A stretch of 64,000 nt of DNA from Mermis nigrescens (taxonomy: Eukaryota > Nematoda > Enoplea > Mermithida > Mermithidae): NCBI GenBank assembly GCA_036768485.1, contig JAVLUZ010000826.1, positions 129,501-193,500 on the forward strand. Direction: 5' to 3'. Of this stretch, positions 1 through 11,139 are shown in pieces. Position 1 is the first letter of the stretch; the number at the start of each line of letters is the position of its first letter. The notes below the pieces were generated by a model. It had not been told where the DNA came from. It saw only the letters and a program-made list of their open reading frames with translations, and made no database searches. A program made the position numbers and the translations under genes.

Positions 1-304
1 CCGTTCTCTGGCGTGAGCCTCACCCAACCCGCCTCCCATGTGCATATCTCGTCTAGATCCCAAAAATAAAAATAAGTTTTTACCAGCCTTCATACCGTCA
101 TGGGATAGAAATTTTAAAACCAGTAAAATCTAAGGTACCTAATCCGTGAGAGAGGACTCCTCTTAAAAAGCAGCCATTTATCATAAATTTATTAGTAGTC
201 AACAACGGGATCTGAGCATAAACCTTTACACTTTGCTGTTAACAAACAGAAACACGTTACGAAAAATTCATTTAAATAACCCACGCAAGCAACGAGAACT
301 TCAT
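1..304. other. AT-rich flank, nothing recognised
   Basis: No coding similarity, RNA gene or repeat end was recognised before element B1 begins at 305. It lies downstream of the last MARCHF5 exon. The nearest AATAAA on the minus strand is at about 191-196, far from the stop codon. Confidence 0.4.
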
Positions 305-692
305 CAGGCACGTAGCTCTAACGGGAATAGGGGGTCCGGACCACACCTGGGCGTGGTGGGGGGGGGTGTGAATCCCTACGAAAAACAAAAATACCCCCCC
401 CCCTTCAGAAATCAATTTTTGTTTTTTTTTCGCAATTTTTTGATGCCAATGGATAGTGCTCGATGAGAAACGTTTAAAAATGATGTTTTTCGCCACCATT
501 CTTTGACCTTGAAAAATCTTGCACCCTCCCCCATGCTGCCCACGACTGGTCCGGACCCCCCAACATTCAGGAAAAAAACGGGAAAATATGACTTTTTAAA
601 CGTTATTTTGTGCTATTTTTGGCCTTTTTGGACCCCGGACCCCCAAAATTGGTATTGGTCCCCCCGAAATAGGACGGCCAGCTACGTGCCTG
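305..692. mobile_element. Family B hAT-like MITE (B1), interrupted by an A element
   Basis: The element starts CAGGCACGTAGCT and ends AGCTACGTGCCTG, a 13-bp terminal inverted repeat. It is flanked by AACTTCAT (297-304) and GACTTCAT (693-700), a 7/8 target duplication. An A element (about 342-548) sits inside it, bordered by GTCCGGAC on both sides. Without the insert the unit matches the intact B copies at 35,135 and 33,397. The short ends and 8-bp duplication are typical of non-autonomous hAT elements. There is no coding sequence of its own. Confidence 0.8.
342..548 (+). mobile_element. Family A G/C-run MITE (A1), nested in B1
   Basis: It begins CACACCTGGGCGTGG and ends near CTGCCCACGACT. 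It carries the family hallmarks: C-runs followed by AGAAATCAA, GATGCCAATGGATAGTGCT, GAGAAACGT and a final CTGCCCACG. GTCCGGAC precedes it (334-341) and follows it (549-556). Confidence 0.75.
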
Positions 693-847
693 GACTTCAT
701 TAGAAGCAAACGACAAGATATAAAATAGAGAGTATAAAGCGCACAAAGTTTCTGTCATCCCTGTCGCATTACGATAAGAGAAACGCGTACGATTCGAAGC
801 AATGCATTTTGAAAAGGGTGAGAAAAAATCAATATCGATCGATAAGA

Positions 848-1444
848 TCACCGATCGATTAGCGACGGAGGCGCAGCAGAATTCTGATTGGTCGAATCGA
901 GCGGCGTGGCCCGATTCTGATTGATCGAATCGGGCGGCACGGCTCGATTTCCATTGGTCGAATCAAGAAGCGCGACTTGATTCTGATTGGTCGAATCGGG
1001 CGTCGCGGCTCGGTTCTGATTGGTCGAATCGGGCGTCGCGGCTCGGTCCTGATTGGTCGAATTGGGCGTCGCGGCTCGGTTCTGATTAGTCGAATCGGGC
1101 GGCGGGTTATTCGTGCCGGGCAAGTCGGCGCGCGATTCGTCGCCGGTAAAGCTCAAAACGTCGCGTTTCGATTGGCGGGCCAATTGGGTGTAGCGTAAAT
1201 AGACGACGGCCAAATTTCGGCAGGCGAAATAAACCACCCCGCCCAGCAGCGTGCGACACAGCTGAGACGGTACAGTATCCCTGCTGAACAAAAAATGCCC
1301 GATCGCACGCGCGAAAATCGGCAACGCGAACGCCTCGCATAGAACGACGGCGACGCGACGCCGACGCTGGCGCTGAACGCTAATGCGCCTCTCCAACGCG
1401 CCCTCTTGGTTATCGAGCGTCAAACGGGCCAACAAACCGACCGT
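848..1444 (-). CDS. MARCHF5: MARCHF5-like E3 ubiquitin ligase, exon 3 (TM3-TM4 and repeat tail)
   Basis: Terminal coding exon, residues 183-380 of the reconstructed protein. The acceptor is GCATTTAG|ACG at 1444/1445 and the stop is TGA at 848-850. VAVVLCEAFALPIFARAIGH (about 213-232) and LLGGVVYFACRNLAVV (about 248-263) match the third and fourth membrane segments of MARCH5, including its LQRTILGG-like turn (here LCRTLLGG). The frame joins exon 2 in phase 0 (...KWGDD|TVGLL...). After residue 290 comes a tail of seven 11-residue repeats, consensus xxxDSTNQNRA. I do not recall such a tail in human MARCH5 (about 278 aa). An extra small exon between exons 2 and 3 is possible but not needed for the frame. 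Confidence 0.85.
   Translation of the reverse strand, partial: TVGLLARLTLDNQEGALERRISVQRQRRRRVAVVLCEAFALPIFARAIGHFLFSRDTVPSQLCRTLLGGVVYFACRNLAVVYLRYTQLARQSKRDVLSFTGDESRADLPGTNNPPPDSTNQNRAATPNSTNQDRAATPDSTNQNRAATPDSTNQNQVALLDSTNGNRAVPPDSINQNRATPLDSTNQNSAAPPSLIDR
862..1113. repeat. 33-bp exonic minisatellite encoding STNQNRA repeats
   Basis: On the plus strand the core CTGATTGGTCGAATCGGGCG recurs about every 33 bases (for example near 885, 918, 951, 984, 1017, 1050 and 1083). Being a multiple of three it keeps the MARCHF5 frame, giving the DSTNQNRA peptide on the minus strand. Similar CTGATTGGTCG units occur in the coding exon at 43.4-43.7 kb. Confidence 0.85.
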
Positions 1445-1589
1445 CTAAATGCGAAAGTGTTAATAGGCTAAAGGATTAGGTTCAATATAATTATCTAAAC
1501 AAAACGGCAAGTCGACGGGCCATGCATTATCCGGTAGAAGAGGGCTCCAGGGGCTTCCAAACCCCATACGCTTTTTATTATATTCGGCA

Positions 1590-1690
1590 AAGATTATACC
1601 TGACACCGTTTTTTTTACAAGCCTCTTTATAAATGTACAAAGATCTACGGGAAAATCTTTGTACGAGCGAAAATTTTTTTGTACATATAA
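1590..1690. repeat. Family C fragment
   Basis: CACCGTTTTTTTTACAAG and TTTGTACGAGC resemble the ends of the C element at 34,625. The internal part is missing. A similar short fragment lies at about 59,430-59,525. Confidence 0.5.
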
Positions 1691-1731
1691 TATATAGATA
1701 TATTATTGAATATACACATTTTTACATACCA

Positions 1732-2255
1732 CCACACCTGGGCGTGGGGGGTTAGGGGCATACGTGGGCAGCAAGAAAATTCTGGGGGGGTGCAAGATTT
1801 TTTTGAAGGTCGAAAAATGGCCTTAAAAATGGTGGTATGGCGATAAAAACACCATTTTTCGACGTTTCTCATCAAGCACTATCCATTGGCATCAAAAAAT
1901 TGCGAAATTAACGAAAAAATTTTCAAAAATTGAATTCTGGGGGGTATTTTGATTTCTGGGGGGGTATTTTGGTTTCTGGGGGGTGCATACCCCCTAAACC
2001 CACGCCCAGGTGTGGTTAGGGGGTATGCAACCCCAGAAAATCAAAATAGCCCCCTCCAGAAATCAAAATACCCCTTCAGAATTCAATTTTTAAAAATTTA
2101 TTTCGTTTTTTCGCAATTTTTTGATGCCAATGGATGGTGCTCTATGAGAAACGTCGAAAAATGGTGTTTTGATCGCCATACCACTATTTTTAAGGCCAGT
2201 TTTGACCTTCAAAAATCTTGCACCCCCAGAATTTCTCGCTGCCCACGTATGCATA
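1732..2255. mobile_element. Cluster of family A MITE copies
   Basis: A short plus-orientation start (CACACCTGGGCGTGG, 1732) is followed at once by a reverse copy (CATACGTGGGCAGCAAG at 1758 to CCCAGGTGTG at about 2014). A plus copy then ends CTGCCCACGTATG near 2251. The A ends are head-to-tail and inverted, indicating self-insertion. Confidence 0.75.
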
Positions 2256-2299
2256 CCACTAGTTAGTTATCCGTGACCCGCGCGCTTCACAAAAAAGTA

Positions 2300-2840
2300 A
2301 AGTTTTTGTCCTAAATTCAGCTGGTTATATCAGTTCGGCGGGAAGCGCCGAAATTTTCTTGAGTCTTGGGTTGAATTTACACATAGAATTCGACTCAGGA
2401 AGCTAGAATAACTTGTGCTACACAATCAGAAATAATACAGCGGTCGCAATATGCTGACTGAACCTCACAATAGACACCAATTTATTTATGATTTAATGCA
2501 ACGCAAAAACAAAAAATTCAATCTAATCTTCAAATGGCAGAAAACCATGCAAAGTTGTTAAATAGTTCTTTTTTCTGTATAAAAGCTTTATAAAACAGTA
2601 GAGATAGATGTAAAAGATGCTTAAATCTGTACAAAGATGCTTGAAGATAGATTTTGAAGTGTTTAATGCCAGCGTTTGGAGCTAAATAGGACGTAATTAT
2701 GATATTCGGAAAATTTCGAAATTTTTCTGAAAAATCTTCAAAAAAGCGTAAAAATTAACTTTTAATTTGCCCCAAAAAGTCTTTGTACATTGTACAAACA
2801 TGGCTGTGAAAATCTTTGTCTCGTACAAAAAAAAACAGTG
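2300..2840. repeat. Degenerate family C-related segment
   Basis: It contains the hairpin CGGCGGGAAGCGCCG (2336-2350) and ends GTACAAAAAAAAACAGTG (about 2821-2838), like the terminus of family C. The interior is too diverged for firm boundaries. Confidence 0.4.
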
Positions 2841-3225
2841 ATCCGTGATGTATAATGACCTTTTGGGACCGTCTTTTTACACATGTACAAAGAGTTTTGT
2901 GAAGACAGAAACTGTAAAAAGATGTAAAATCCCGAAAATTTTCAGCGCGGCGCCGAAATCTTTCAATTGTCCGGTCTGTATAACTTTGTAATGGCAGAAT
3001 TTGAATTTGGAGAGGAAAAATGAAAAAAAATTTCTGGCGTTTCGCGCTATTTTAAGCTGAGGCAAGTTTTAGTAATTTTTGCCGTCAGAAAACCAGAAAT
3101 TGGCTCAAATACACTACCAAGGGTCTTAACACACTGAAAGCGCTACTGTGCAATAATATAGAATACAGAAACTTGCATAAAATGTACAAAGACTTTAGGG
3201 GACCATATTTGTGCGTGTACAAAAG

Positions 3226-3637
3226 CAGGCACGTAGCTGGCCCTCCTATTTTTGGGGGGACCAACGCCAATTTCGGAAGGTCCAAGCCTGAAATAGCACA
3301 AAATAACGTGTGAAAAGTCTCATTTTTCCGGTATTTCCTGAATTTGGGGGGGTCGGACCACACGTGGGCGTGGGGGGGGGGGTTTGAGGGGGTATGCACC
3401 CCCAGAAACCAAAATACCCCCCCAGAATTCAATTTTTGAAAATTTTTTCGTTTTTTTCGCAATTTTTTGATGCCAATGGATAGTGCTTGATGAGAAACGT
3501 CGAAAAATGGTGTTTTTATCGCCATACCACCATTTTTAGGGCCATTTTTTGACCTTCAAAAAATCTTGCACCCCCCAGAATTTTCTTGCTGCCCACGTAT
3601 GGTCCGGACCCCCTATTCCCCCAGAGCTACGTGCCTG
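3226..3637. mobile_element. Family B MITE (B2) with nested A element
   Basis: CAGGCACGTAGCTGG at the left and AGCTACGTGCCTG at the right. The flanks are an exact 8-bp duplication TACAAAAG (3218-3225 and 3638-3645). An A element fills about 3359-3601, bordered by GGTCGGAC and GTCCGGAC, at the same internal position as in B1 and B3. Confidence 0.88.
3359..3601 (+). mobile_element. Family A MITE nested in B2
   Basis: CACACGTGGGCGTGGGG start, CTGCCCACGTATG end, and all internal A-family blocks. Confidence 0.8.
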
Positions 3638-4289
3638 TACAAAAGGGACCTTGGACAAAAACTGCCCTCCCCTTACTTTTTCTCATCTCAAGAATTTTTC
3701 ATTTTATAAAAAATCGTGTAAAAGGCGCTGTTTCGAGTGATTTAACGATCTATTGGCAAAAATGTCGAATTTTCAGCGCTCAACACCTTATGCTTATTTT
3801 TTCAACAATTTTTGTTCATAAAAACGCCTAAAAATAGTGTTTTTGATGCAAATTAATAGTATCTACGCTTAAAACAGCAATTAGGACAAAATTTTCGGAT
3901 TACGTAAATACCTACGTATATATCCATGCTGCGCATGTAGTCGACTAGAGAAAAATTTGACCAGATTATTAAGTTGTAATTATTTGATAAATTTAAAGTT
4001 AAAATAAATTCAAATCAAAAATTATTAAAATGACATTATTCAATTAGATTTAAAATTTGTTAAATTCGAATCAGAGTAAAAATTATTAAATTACATTAGA
4101 TTAACTATATATAGGTTCGCCTGGGGACACGCCGAAAAATTTTTTAAAATAATTTTCGCCATACTACAAGTTTTTCGACCGTTTACGTCCGTTGAAAACT
4201 TTTTTACCCTCTTCTCCAGAAATCGGGTCCTGCTCACTCAAGCAAAGTGAAAGTCGGGGAGAAGCTTCATTGACCCACGCAGCTTAGCC

Positions 4290-5045
4290 TGACCATACGT
4301 GGGCGGCACCAAAATTCCGGGGAGGGGGTGCAAGATTTTTCAAGGATGAAAAAATGGCCTTAAAAATGGTCGTATGCATACGTGGGCAGCAAGAAAATTC
4401 TGGGGCGGGGTGCAAGATTTTTTGAAGGTCGAAAAATGGCCTTAAAAATGGCGGTATGGCGATAAAAACACCATTTTCGACGTTTCTCATAAAGCACTAT
4501 CCATTGTCATTAAAAAATTGCGAAAAAATTAGAAAAAAAATTTTCAAAAATTGAATTCTGGGGGGAGTATTTTGATTTGGGGGGGGGCATTCCCCCCCAC
4601 GCCCAGGTGTGGTCGTATGGCGAAGAAAACACCATTTCTCAACGTTTCTCTTCGAGCGCTATTCATTGGCATCGAAAAATTGCGAAAAAACAAAAAAATT
4701 TCAAAAGTTGAATTCTGGGGGTATTTTGGTTTCTCGAGAGAGTGCATACCATATCTGGGGCGTGGGGGGTTGGGGGTATGCACCCTCCGAGAAACCAAAA
4801 TACCCCTAGAAAGCAAAATACCACCCAAAAACCAAAATAGGTACCCCCATAATTCAATTTTTGAAAATGTTTTTGTTTTTATCGCAATTTTTTGAAGCCA
4901 ATGGATAGTGCTCGATGAGAAACGTTGAAAAATGGTATTTTTTCGCCAGACCACCATCTTTAGACCGTTGAAAAATCTTGCAACCCCCAGAATTTTGGTG
5001 CCGCCCACCTATTATGCATACCCCCACACCCCCACGTCCAGGTCT
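4290..5045. mobile_element. Cluster of about four family A copies
   Basis: Successive ends (CATACGTGGGCGGCACC at 4294, CATACGTGGGCAGCAAG at about 4377, the C-run end near 4600-4612, a further pair to about 5042) show tandem and inverted A copies. The short open frames here are translations of the repeat and not genes. Confidence 0.7.
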
Positions 5046-5229
5046 GAGCCTGACGGGTTAAATCACGAATAATAAAAATACAATTGTTATAATATAATTA
5101 AATTCCATCAATTTAATTATATTCAAAATCATTTTAATTCTATAAAAGATTAGACTTTTTAAAAATAATTTATATCGTTTACGATAATGAAGTGAACGGC
5201 AGATTTGGCTAATCAAATAGCAATGTCCA

Positions 5230-6012
5230 CAGTACATGATCAAGGGAGCAGGTTTGGGGATTTTCAACCCCTATCCCCCAAACAAATTGTATACCCCACA
5301 GAAATTTTTTCACTTTTGCACCAGAATTAACGATCTTCCCAAACATTCCAAAAAATTCGTAGGAAAGGTGATGTTTTAAGCGTTTTTAGCCAGTGAGCAT
5401 TATTTCCAATTAATTCTAATTATTTGATTTTCTTCGAATTTTTTAAATTTTTTAAATGTTGTTATGTTCTAGGACGGTAGAACATCGTCAGAAACGCCAA
5501 AAATGGTGTTTTCAACGCATACAGTGGTTGCCATGAAAGATGACGCGCCATCACCCTCAGAATTATAATGGATGGTGCGTCGCGAGCGCCGCGTTACGTC
5601 CATCATGCGCCATCATCTCTTTTTCTATTCAGCGCCATTAACCTCCATCATCCCGTTAATCTGGCGATGCGGACGGCGCAATTTAGCTATTAATAGCGCC
5701 AACAAGAAAGAAGCGCGCCAGCATTCACGTGCACGCTTCCTTGTTGGCGCTATTAATAGCTAAATTGCGCCGTCCGCATCGCCAGATCAACGAAATGATG
5801 GAGGTTAATGGCGCTTAATAGAAAAAGAGATGATGGCGCATGATGGGCGTAACGCGCTGCGACGCACCATCCATTATAATTCTGAGGGTGATGGCGCGTC
5901 ATCTTTCATGGCGACCACTGTAATCCGCCATCTTTGAGCCCAAAAAGGCAATTTTAAATTTCGATCCCCTCTCCCCCGAATTCCCATGCTACGCAAATCT
6001 GATGTTGACCAT
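5230..6012. mobile_element. Family F MITE copy split by fold-back element D1
   Basis: It starts GTACATGATCAAGGGAGCAGG and contains AGGACGGTAGAACATCGTCAG, like F1 at 8,894. It is interrupted by D1 and resumes with TTTGAGCCCAAAAAGGCAA to CCCATGCTACGC, the F right end. Confidence 0.6.
5522..5920. mobile_element. Tc1/mariner-type fold-back MITE (D1)
   Basis: A 399-bp near-perfect inverted repeat, with arms of about 180 bp and a small centre near 5715-5725. The ends are CAGTGGTTGCCATGAAAG and the reverse complement of CTTTCATGGCGACCACTG, each flanked by TA. The CAGTG start and TA flanks are typical of Tc1/mariner-derived MITEs. A second copy (D2) lies at 44,376. The insert is in the F copy here. 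Confidence 0.88.
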
Positions 6013-6330
6013 ACGTGCACAAAGTCAAGGTCAGCAGGGGGGTTAATTCCCAAAAATTTAAAACAATAAATTTAACGTTCACGATTTTTTCAGCTGTTTT
6101 AACCATCAAAATGGCCAACATAGCCAATAAAACGTTTTTTCGTGGTAATATCGCATTTCAAAAGCATTTTTAGTCCATTTTGACTACATCATATCACTTT
6201 TGACACAAAAAAAAACGCAAAAATTCATCAATTTAGGGCGCGTTTTGGATAAAAAGTACTAATCTGGCGCGAAGCGCCGGAAAATTTTTGACGTAGAAGA
6301 ATTTTGCGATAATTCAGCAGAAAATAAGTG
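6013..6330 (+). repeat. Family E repeat copy
   Basis: It shares GGTCAGCAGGGGG, CACGATTTTTTCAGCTGTTTTAA, AAACGTTTTTTCGTGGTAAT and TTTTTAGTCCATTTTGAC with the copies at 7.2-7.8, 32.0-32.8 and 35.5-36.2 kb. It contains the mini-hairpin GGCGCGAAGCGCC at 6266-6278. Confidence 0.7.
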
Positions 6331-6859
6331 AAGAAAAGACCCCGCAATCCGCATCTACGTCCACAACAACGGTAAAAATTTTAAAAACTTCAAAAAATAC
6401 TGCTTCCTATAAATGGAGTAATAAAAACAAAGGCATTCATTTTTGCGACGGCGAATTGAGCAAATATCAAATGAATTGCCTGTGTAAAAAATCAATAAAT
6501 TGTAAATTTTTCAGACGGATAATTGAAAATTTATATTTTCATCACAAAAACAGTTTAAAATGACGAAAAAGCCACTGATACTGATCAACGGAGCATTCGA
6601 AAAGCGTGTTTAGCAGAAATTTTTTATTGAGGCTTGATGACGACCGATCAATTAATAAATTTATCAGTAAACGAGATTGACGAGTGAAAAAAAATATTAG
6701 AAAAATATTATTTAAAACAAAAAAAATTGAAAAAAAAATAAAAATTGCAGAAACTTTAGAGCTCAGGTAAAATGCATAAAATATATCAGGGTTAATGAGT
6801 AGCCCTGAATAAATGAATAATTCCTACCAAAGCAATCATAAGTGATCTAAAAGGTTCGT

Positions 6860-7215
6860 TTCACTCCCTCACAGACTTTCACTTCTCCCCCACCAGAAAT
6901 TGGCCATTTTCCGAAAAATTCGTAAAATATGCTGTTTGAAGCATTTTAGCCACGGGCTTGCTTAAAAGTGTCGAATTTTCGACGCTTCGCGGCGTATAAT
7001 TATTTTATGACTGTATTTTGTTCAAATTATTCGAATTGTTTCAAAAAAATTTTTACGTTTTCACGTTCTAGAAAGATAGAGCATCGTCAAAAACACCAAA
7101 AACGATATTTTGACGAGTATCCAACTTTTTTAGCTAGAAAAGGCGCTTCAGAAAAATTATTTGGTCTCCCAGAACTGAGAATGACCTTGCTGCGCGATAT
7201 CTGAAGCATAGACGC
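6860..7215 (+). repeat. Family F copy, degenerate
   Basis: CTTCTCCCCCACCAGAAATTGG, GACGCTTCGCGGCG and CTAGAAAGATAGAGCATCGTCA match F1, in the same order. The right end CTGCGCGATATCTGAAGC is diverged. Confidence 0.6.
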
Positions 7216-7216
7216 A

Positions 7217-7845
7217 GGTGATCAGGGTCGGCAGGGGGGCCACACCTGGGCGTGGGGGGGTTTGGGGGGTATGCACCCCCCAGAAACAAAATACCCCCCC
7301 AGAAACCAAAATACCCCCCAGAAATCAAAATACCCCCAGAATTCAATTTTTGAAAATTTTTTTCGTTTTTTTCGCAATTTTTTGATGCCAATGGATAGTG
7401 CTTGATGAGAAACGTCGAAAAATGGTGTTTTTATCGCCATACCACCATTTTTAAGGCCATTTTTCGACCTTCAAAAAAATCTTGCACCCCCCAGAATTTT
7501 CTTGCTGCCCACGTATGGGGGGGCGTAAAATCACAGAAATCCAAACCAGTAGATTTCACGATTTTCTGGTCCTTTGAACGGTTTAAAATAGCCTGTAAAC
7601 GCTTTTTCGTGGTAACGTCGCATTTATAAGCATTTTTAGCCCATTTTGACGGCATTATATTGTTTTTAACGCTGAAAAATTGATAAATTAATCAATTTTG
7701 GGCGCTTTTTGAATACAAAGTATATACGCGCTTGAAAAAATGTTTACACTATTACTGATTATGTCATCAGAAATGATGCAGAAAACGTTCCGTCAGTTCA
7801 AAAATCTCCGTCAGTACCTTTCTGGCTGACCCCTAAGCGGGGGGC
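7217..7845 (+). repeat. Family E copy with nested A element
   Basis: E sequence GATCAGGGTCGGCAGGGGGG is split by A8 (7241-7517). It continues with GATTTCACGATTTTCTGG, CGCTTTTTCGTGGTAACGTCG and a degraded terminal hairpin (CCGTCAGTACCTTTCTGGC). Confidence 0.7.
7241..7517 (+). mobile_element. Family A MITE (A8)
   Basis: Full A structure from CACACCTGGGCGTGGGG to CTGCCCACGTATG. It is bordered by GGGGGGC on both sides, within a G-run of the E repeat. Confidence 0.8.
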
Positions 7846-8035
7846 TAAATTCTGGGGGGTCAAAAAAGAGAAATGGTCTTAAAAATGGTGGTATGGCGAA
7901 AAAATACGTTTCTCATCATCCGTTGGCATCAAGCAATTGCGAAAAAAAAACAAAAAAATTTAATTAAAATTTCGGGGGATTTTGGTTCCTGGGGTTGCAA
8001 ACCCCCAATTCCCAACCATGTGCGCTGGGTAATGC
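7846..8035 (-). mobile_element. Family A MITE fragment near the MARCHF5 exon 2 donor
   Basis: Reverse-orientation A blocks (AAATTCTGGGGGGTCAAA, GGTCTTAAAAATGGTGGTATGG, GGGGGATTTTGG, CCAACCATGTG). Read with the gene, its G-runs begin about 45 bases downstream of the exon 2 splice donor. Confidence 0.65.
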
Positions 8036-8093
8036 CCCCCTCCCTCACCCCCAATCTGCAGAAAAGCACAAAAGATTTTAAGCGTCAGCTTAC

Positions 8094-8399
8094 GTCATCG
8101 CCCCACTTGATAGAGGTGAACGAGACGAGGCTGATGGGGATGATGGGCAAAGTGAGCAACAAAACCGACGGGTCGGTCCGTTGCATGAGCCGAAGGCCGA
8201 TTCGGTGCCCGAGGCACACAAAAACGGTCAACGCCCCGTAGGTCATGGCGCACCAGGCCAGGGTGCCCGACAGGAAGAGGCCCACCAGGACGGGGCTAGT
8301 CTTGGCCGCGGCCGCCTCGCAGATCTCTAAAGCACGCGATAGCACGTCCGGCCGGGGATAGATCACTATGTAGTCCATGCGGCACCGTTCGCAACTGAC
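8094..8399 (-). CDS. MARCHF5: MARCHF5-like E3 ubiquitin ligase, exon 2 (end of RING-CH, TM1-TM2)
   Basis: Residues 81-182. The acceptor AAATTAG|GTC is at 8399/8400 and the donor GAC|GTAAGC at 8094/8093, both phase 0. It opens VSCERCRMDYIVIYP, giving the last two RING-CH cysteines (C83, C86) where human MARCH5 has VACPQC, followed by the YLIVFP-like strand. SPVLVGLFLSGTLAWC..TYGALTVFVCLGHR (about 115-145) matches TM1, and ADPLFLLIGLPTIP-like TDPSVLLLTLPIIP (155-168) leads into TM2. MARCH5 proteins act in the outer mitochondrial membrane on fission/fusion and mitophagy factors; that location is inferred from the family. Confidence 0.92.
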
Positions 8400-8586
8400 C
8401 TAATTTCGAGGAAAAAAATTTTTTTGTTTATTTTTCTGAAAAAAAATTCGTTTATTTTTCTGATATTTTATCTTGTTTACTAGTACACTTACATGGTTTT
8501 TCGTACTGGGTGGCTCGAAAAAGACTAGGAACCGTTTTCATCAAAACTATGGTTGCTTTAAGCATACAGTAAAACAGTATGTGAAG

Positions 8587-9475
8587 CACACATGCACGCT
8601 GGGGGTTTGGGGTTACCCCTTTCACAACTTTCGAAAAGCATACCCCCTCGGGCAATTTGAGTACCAAAACCTATTGTTGGAATTATGAAAGACCGCCATA
8701 TAATCTGAAGTATTTTTCGAACAGTACTCTGCGCAATCATTCATGCAGACATTTTTTGTCCACTATTCTGTCCATATTTGATAGTCCGAGTCATTCCATC
8801 GTTCTTATTATCATTTGTTTTCATGCAAACTTAATCACTTATATTCAAGAAAAGTAAGATACAACGGATTGAAGCATTTTTATGGGTTGTGACCATACAT
8901 GATCTTGGGGGTTTGGGGGGTTTTCACCCCCGCAGAATCATTTTTCACCCCCCGCAAAAAAATTTTCACCCTCCCCCAGAATTGGCGATTTTTCAAAAGT
9001 TTCCTAAACTTACCTGAAAATTGGTAGAAAAAATGTCTTTTTAAGGGTTTTTGAGTATCTATTTGCTCAAAATCGCCAAATTTTCGGCGCTTCGCGCCAT
9101 ATATTCATGTTTTAAGCGATATATCGGTCAATTTATTCGACTTTTTCGAAATTTTTCTCATGATTTTATGCTCTAGAAGGATAGAGTATCGTCAGAAACG
9201 CCAAAAAACGATGCTTTTTTACGCGTACCGGCCATTTTTGGGCCCAAAAAAGGAACTTTAGGTTTTCACCCCCCCCAGAATTCCCATGCTGTGCATGTAT
9301 GGTTGTGACGGAAAGAGGGGGTAAGGGACGTCAAAAATATCTGAAAAATCAACATAAACTAATCATTTTGGCACCAAAATTAGCCAAGAAAATTTATCAT
9401 TTACCCCCCCCCCCACCTCCCCCCAAGAAAACTCGACTTACCCTCTCCGAGAACTTTTGACCGTATGCATCTACG
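8587..9475 (+). mobile_element. Family G hAT-like element (G1), interrupted by F1
   Basis: It starts CACACATGCACGCTGGGG and ends CCGTATGCATCTACG. The flanks are ATGTGAAG (8579-8586) and ATGTGAAC (9476-9483), a 7/8 duplication. It contains TTTTTGTCCACTATTCTGTCC and CATTCCATCGTTCTTATTAT, shared with G2 (12,124) and G3 (61,455). F1 sits inside at the octamer GTTGTGAC. Confidence 0.82.
8894..9301 (+). mobile_element. Family F hAT-like MITE (F1), nested in G1
   Basis: A 408-bp element from CATACATGATCTTGGGG to GCTGTGCATGTATG, with exact 8-bp duplication GTTGTGAC (8886-8893 and 9302-9309). It contains GGCGCTTCGCGCC (9086-9098). The same octamer in G3 carries an A element instead. Confidence 0.9.
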
Positions 9476-11139
9476 ATGTGAACGTTTTTTAAAAATGCAA
9501 CCGTGGGGAAGGCGATGAATTTGTAAGGTTAAATTGATTCACCTCTGCTAAAGGCTACCTGATTGGTTTAAACTTTTGCCAAATAACTTAGGAAAGCTGC
9601 AATGAAAAAGTGGACAAGTAGTAGTGTTAGTAAATCTCAGCTTAAACGTTCATCTAAATATGTTAAAATAAGTGCAAAATCGTCTTTACTTTATTGTTCC
9701 ATCTTTTGTCAATTCTATTGTTGGTTTAGGTTCAGTTTTGTGAGTTTTTCATCACGTTACGCCTTAATTGCGTTTCTATTCTACAGAAAAAGCCGGGTTT
9801 ACAAAAAATTCGTTGCACTAGACGAATTCAAAAACTCGAAAGCCACAAATTGAAGGTCCTGCTACCAGAGGTTTTTCTAAAAAATCATTTAAACCGATTC
9901 ACTCTAAGTCAATCATATAATAATAGGAAGTCATCAATACGACAAACGCAAACAAGAAAGAAGAGGAAAGAAGGAGGAAAAAATTAAATATCAAGTAATT
10001 AAAGAAGATATAGAAAAATAATAAAATAAAGAATAAATAAATGAATAAATAACAGAAAAATCGTAGAAATAGCCGAGGTCCTTAGAGAGGACCTACATAG
10101 GTTGCTACAGTAGTGTGCCTTCAATCCTCTGACTATCATTACAAGCCAGCGGCACCGGCAGAACACCAGCGGAACCCAAATTTTCCTTTAAGATTTAAAC
10201 ATTGTCCATAAATTCATATATGTATTATGCTTGAAGTACCGGTTTTTCGCTGGCCTTTGTTAGTCCGAATCATCTCTCAAGCGAAAAAGTGAAATTTTTT
10301 TAAAAGTTTCTCAAGTTTTCTATTGAAAAACTCGCAAAATCAATGCAGAAATCGGCACAAATGCCGAAGAAACACTCGATAAATCATTGCAAGAGCGCTA
10401 CAAAATCTTTGTTCTGTACAGAACTACCCTTCTGTGTATGTTTAAATTTTTCAGAGCGCCAAGAGAGTCGGTAATGTCATTAATGATTACTATCCCGGCG
10501 CGAAGCGCTGGAAAAATTTGAAAAATCATAATATAAATGGCTGAAATCATCAAAAAAATACACATGTATATTCTTCATTGCGCCCAAATATTTCTTGACG
10601 ACAGGGGCGGCCGCTTCCCTCCGCCCGCTCTAAATCAGCCAGTGGGCACCAGTCTAGGCGGCTAGACTGCCTTTCAAATGGAAAAAAACAAAAACCGGAA
10701 GGAAAAGCATATAAAGAAAATAAGGTATATTAGCAAACAAACACCAGACAGGAATAAAAATACCAGAGGAAATCGCATCAATGAAAAAAGAGCTTGCAAA
10801 GAAAAAAGAGCTTACAAAGATACTTTAGCTAAATTGGTAAAATTCAGCTTTAGCTCCAACTTAAGCTAAATTCGTAAAATTCAGACAGAGCAAAATTTAG
10901 ATAATTGACTTCCTCTTAATTTCCTGCGTTTGGGCATCTTTAGTAAAGCCTATCGAAGCATTCAACGCGAAAGCGCAAAACATATCTAAAATTTGTGCTA
11001 AGCAAGGAAAAACTATAAAAATATGGCTTCCAAAGCGATATGAAAGTGTACAATGGTAAAGAATAAAAAACAAAAAATAAATGATAGAAAATAGTACAAT
11101 AATAAATGAACAATACGTCTGGAAGTAAAGGCATCGTAC

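Larger units (their letters stand above)
2860..3670. repeat. Family C copy interrupted by B2
   Basis: It carries GGGACCGTC..TACACATGTACAAAG on the left, AATCGCTACTGTGCAATAT-like interior (about 3140) and TGTACAAAGACTTTAGGGGACC just before B2. The sequence resumes after B2 with AAAAGGGACCTTGGACAAAAACTG, the C end. Confidence 0.6.
1445..8093 (-). other. MARCHF5 intron 2 (repeat-filled)
   Basis: A 6.6-kb intron between GAC|GTAAGC (donor, 8093) and ATTTAG (acceptor, 1445). It is filled by copies of families A, B, C, D, E and F listed separately. I see nothing recognisable in 1445-1580, 3700-4280 (AT-rich), 5046-5229 and 6330-6850 (AT-rich). Confidence 0.7.

Noticed and set aside
3085..3525. Recurring open frames reading TPFFDVSHQALSIGI..KLRKK across the window
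   Set aside because: They are translations of the conserved family A DNA repeat, appear in several frames and both strands, and stop at its ends. There is no sign of protein-level selection.
1445..8093. A missing MARCHF5 exon between exons 2 and 3
   Set aside because: Exons 2 and 3 join in phase 0 and the spliced peptide aligns acceptably (DYVLRLW against DTVGLLAR). The region is shorter than in human but no exon candidate was seen.
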